Source of the DNA: Valencia hispanica
Lineage: Eukaryota > Chordata > Actinopteri > Cyprinodontiformes > Valenciidae
Direction of reading: 5' to 3'
Length of the DNA: 64,000 nt
Assembly (NCBI GenBank): GCA_963556495.2
Contig: OY747705.1
Coordinates: 32,120,798 to 32,184,797 of the forward strand
Made by a program: the position numbers and the translations under genes. How positions within the stretch are numbered: the first letter of the stretch is position 1; every line of letters starts with the position of its first letter. Below are positions 63,343 through 64,000 of this stretch, piece by piece. Below the pieces are notes generated by a model that made no database searches, was not told where the DNA came from, and saw nothing but the letters and a program-made list of their open reading frames with translations.

Positions 63343-64000
63343 TACAGAGAGCTGGTGGACCGCTTTGTGACATGGTGTGGAAACAATCGTCTCACCTTGA
63401 ATGTGAACAAAACAAAGGAGATGATTGTAGATTTGAAGAAACAGGGATAAGTCAAACACGTGGAGGTGGAGGTGGTTGAGGAGTATAAATACCTCGGAGT
63501 TCACCTTGACAACAGACTGGACTGGAGGCGCAACAGTGAAGCCGTCTATAAGAAGGGACAGAGCAGACTGTACTTCTTGAGGAAGCTAAGGTCCTTCAAG
63601 GTTTGCAGCAAGATGCTGCAGATCTTCTACAAGTCTGTTGTGGAGAGTGTAATCTCTTCAGCTGTCATCTGTTGGGGTAGCAGCATCAGAGCCAGGGATT
63701 TAAAAAGGCTAAACAACCTGATAAAGAAGGCTGGTTCTGTTCTTGGGACAACTGTGAAACATCTGGAGATGATGATGCAAAGAAGGATTCTTCATAAAAT
63801 CCAAAAAATTATGGACAACCCTGAGCATCCTCTTCATGAGACTGTCATACAACAACAGAGCGTCTTCAGTCGGAGGCTTCTTCAGTTTCGCTGCAATACA
63901 GACCGCTACAGGAAATTCTTCCTGCCGTAAGCCGTCATTATCTACAACAACTCCTTAAAGAATTAATTATATGAGCTATACCAACACTTAAATTCCCTCT
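63343..64000 (+). mobile_element. Rex1/Babar-type LINE, 3' half of RT
   Basis: From about 63350 a frame reads 'RFVTWCGNNRLTLNVNKTKE'-like sequence, then after a break 63460-63930 reads VVEEYKYLGVHLDNRLDW, QSRLYFLRKLRSFKVCSKML and SVVESVISSAVICWGSSIRA. It closes with MDNPEHPLHETV and RYRKFFLP at a stop. This is the RT C-terminal region of a CR1/Rex1-like element, 5'-truncated. Its 3' UTR runs off the window. Confidence 0.75.

Overview
This 64 kb window is nuclear DNA of a ray-finned fish, most likely a percomorph (acanthomorph) teleost. The evidence is three vertebrate genes split by GT-AG introns, together with Rex3, L2 and Rex1-type LINEs, Tc1-like, hAT and PIF/Harbinger transposons, and tRNA-derived SINEs of the kinds common in teleosts. 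The species cannot be fixed from the sequence alone. There is no prokaryotic operon, CRISPR array or rRNA gene.

Layout. (1) 1-26665 (+): the 3' two thirds of ANKRD13C. Ten coding exons (8712-26665) encode the last 348 residues; the ankyrin-repeat exons lie upstream of the window. (2) 26666-31396: the 3' side of ANKRD13C and the shared space where it converges with SRSF11. It holds a 734-bp internally deleted Tc1 element and another Tc1 remnant. (3) 31397-40387 (-): SRSF11, complete in 12 coding exons (458 residues), with an N-terminal RRM and a C-terminal arginine/serine-rich region. One intron is almost entirely a Rex3 LINE in antisense orientation. (4) 40388-42108: a shared upstream region between SRSF11 and the next gene. 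(5) 42109 to the end (+): the first three coding exons of XXYLT1, a Notch-modifying xylosyltransferase. The last exon lies beyond 64000.

The tail-to-tail ANKRD13C/SRSF11 order is, from memory, the same as in the human genome (chr 1p31). XXYLT1 is elsewhere in human (chr 3q29), so the SRSF11/XXYLT1 head-to-head join appears to be a rearrangement. The three genes have unrelated jobs: ER chaperoning of GPCRs, pre-mRNA splicing, and O-xylose extension on Notch EGF repeats. They share neighbourhood and possibly promoter space, not a pathway.

Most of the remaining sequence is intronic and rich in transposon fossils, several of them nested. The most informative are: a nearly intact Rex3 copy (51621-54991) inserted in a Tc1-like transposase gene; a second Rex3 copy with a 13-bp target duplication inside SRSF11; a 533-bp non-autonomous hAT element with an 8-bp target duplication starting 18 bp past an XXYLT1 splice donor; and two related PIF/Harbinger fragments that still encode part of a Myb/SANT-like domain. 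I did not find a convincing novel multigene system. The interest here is in transposon/gene architecture.
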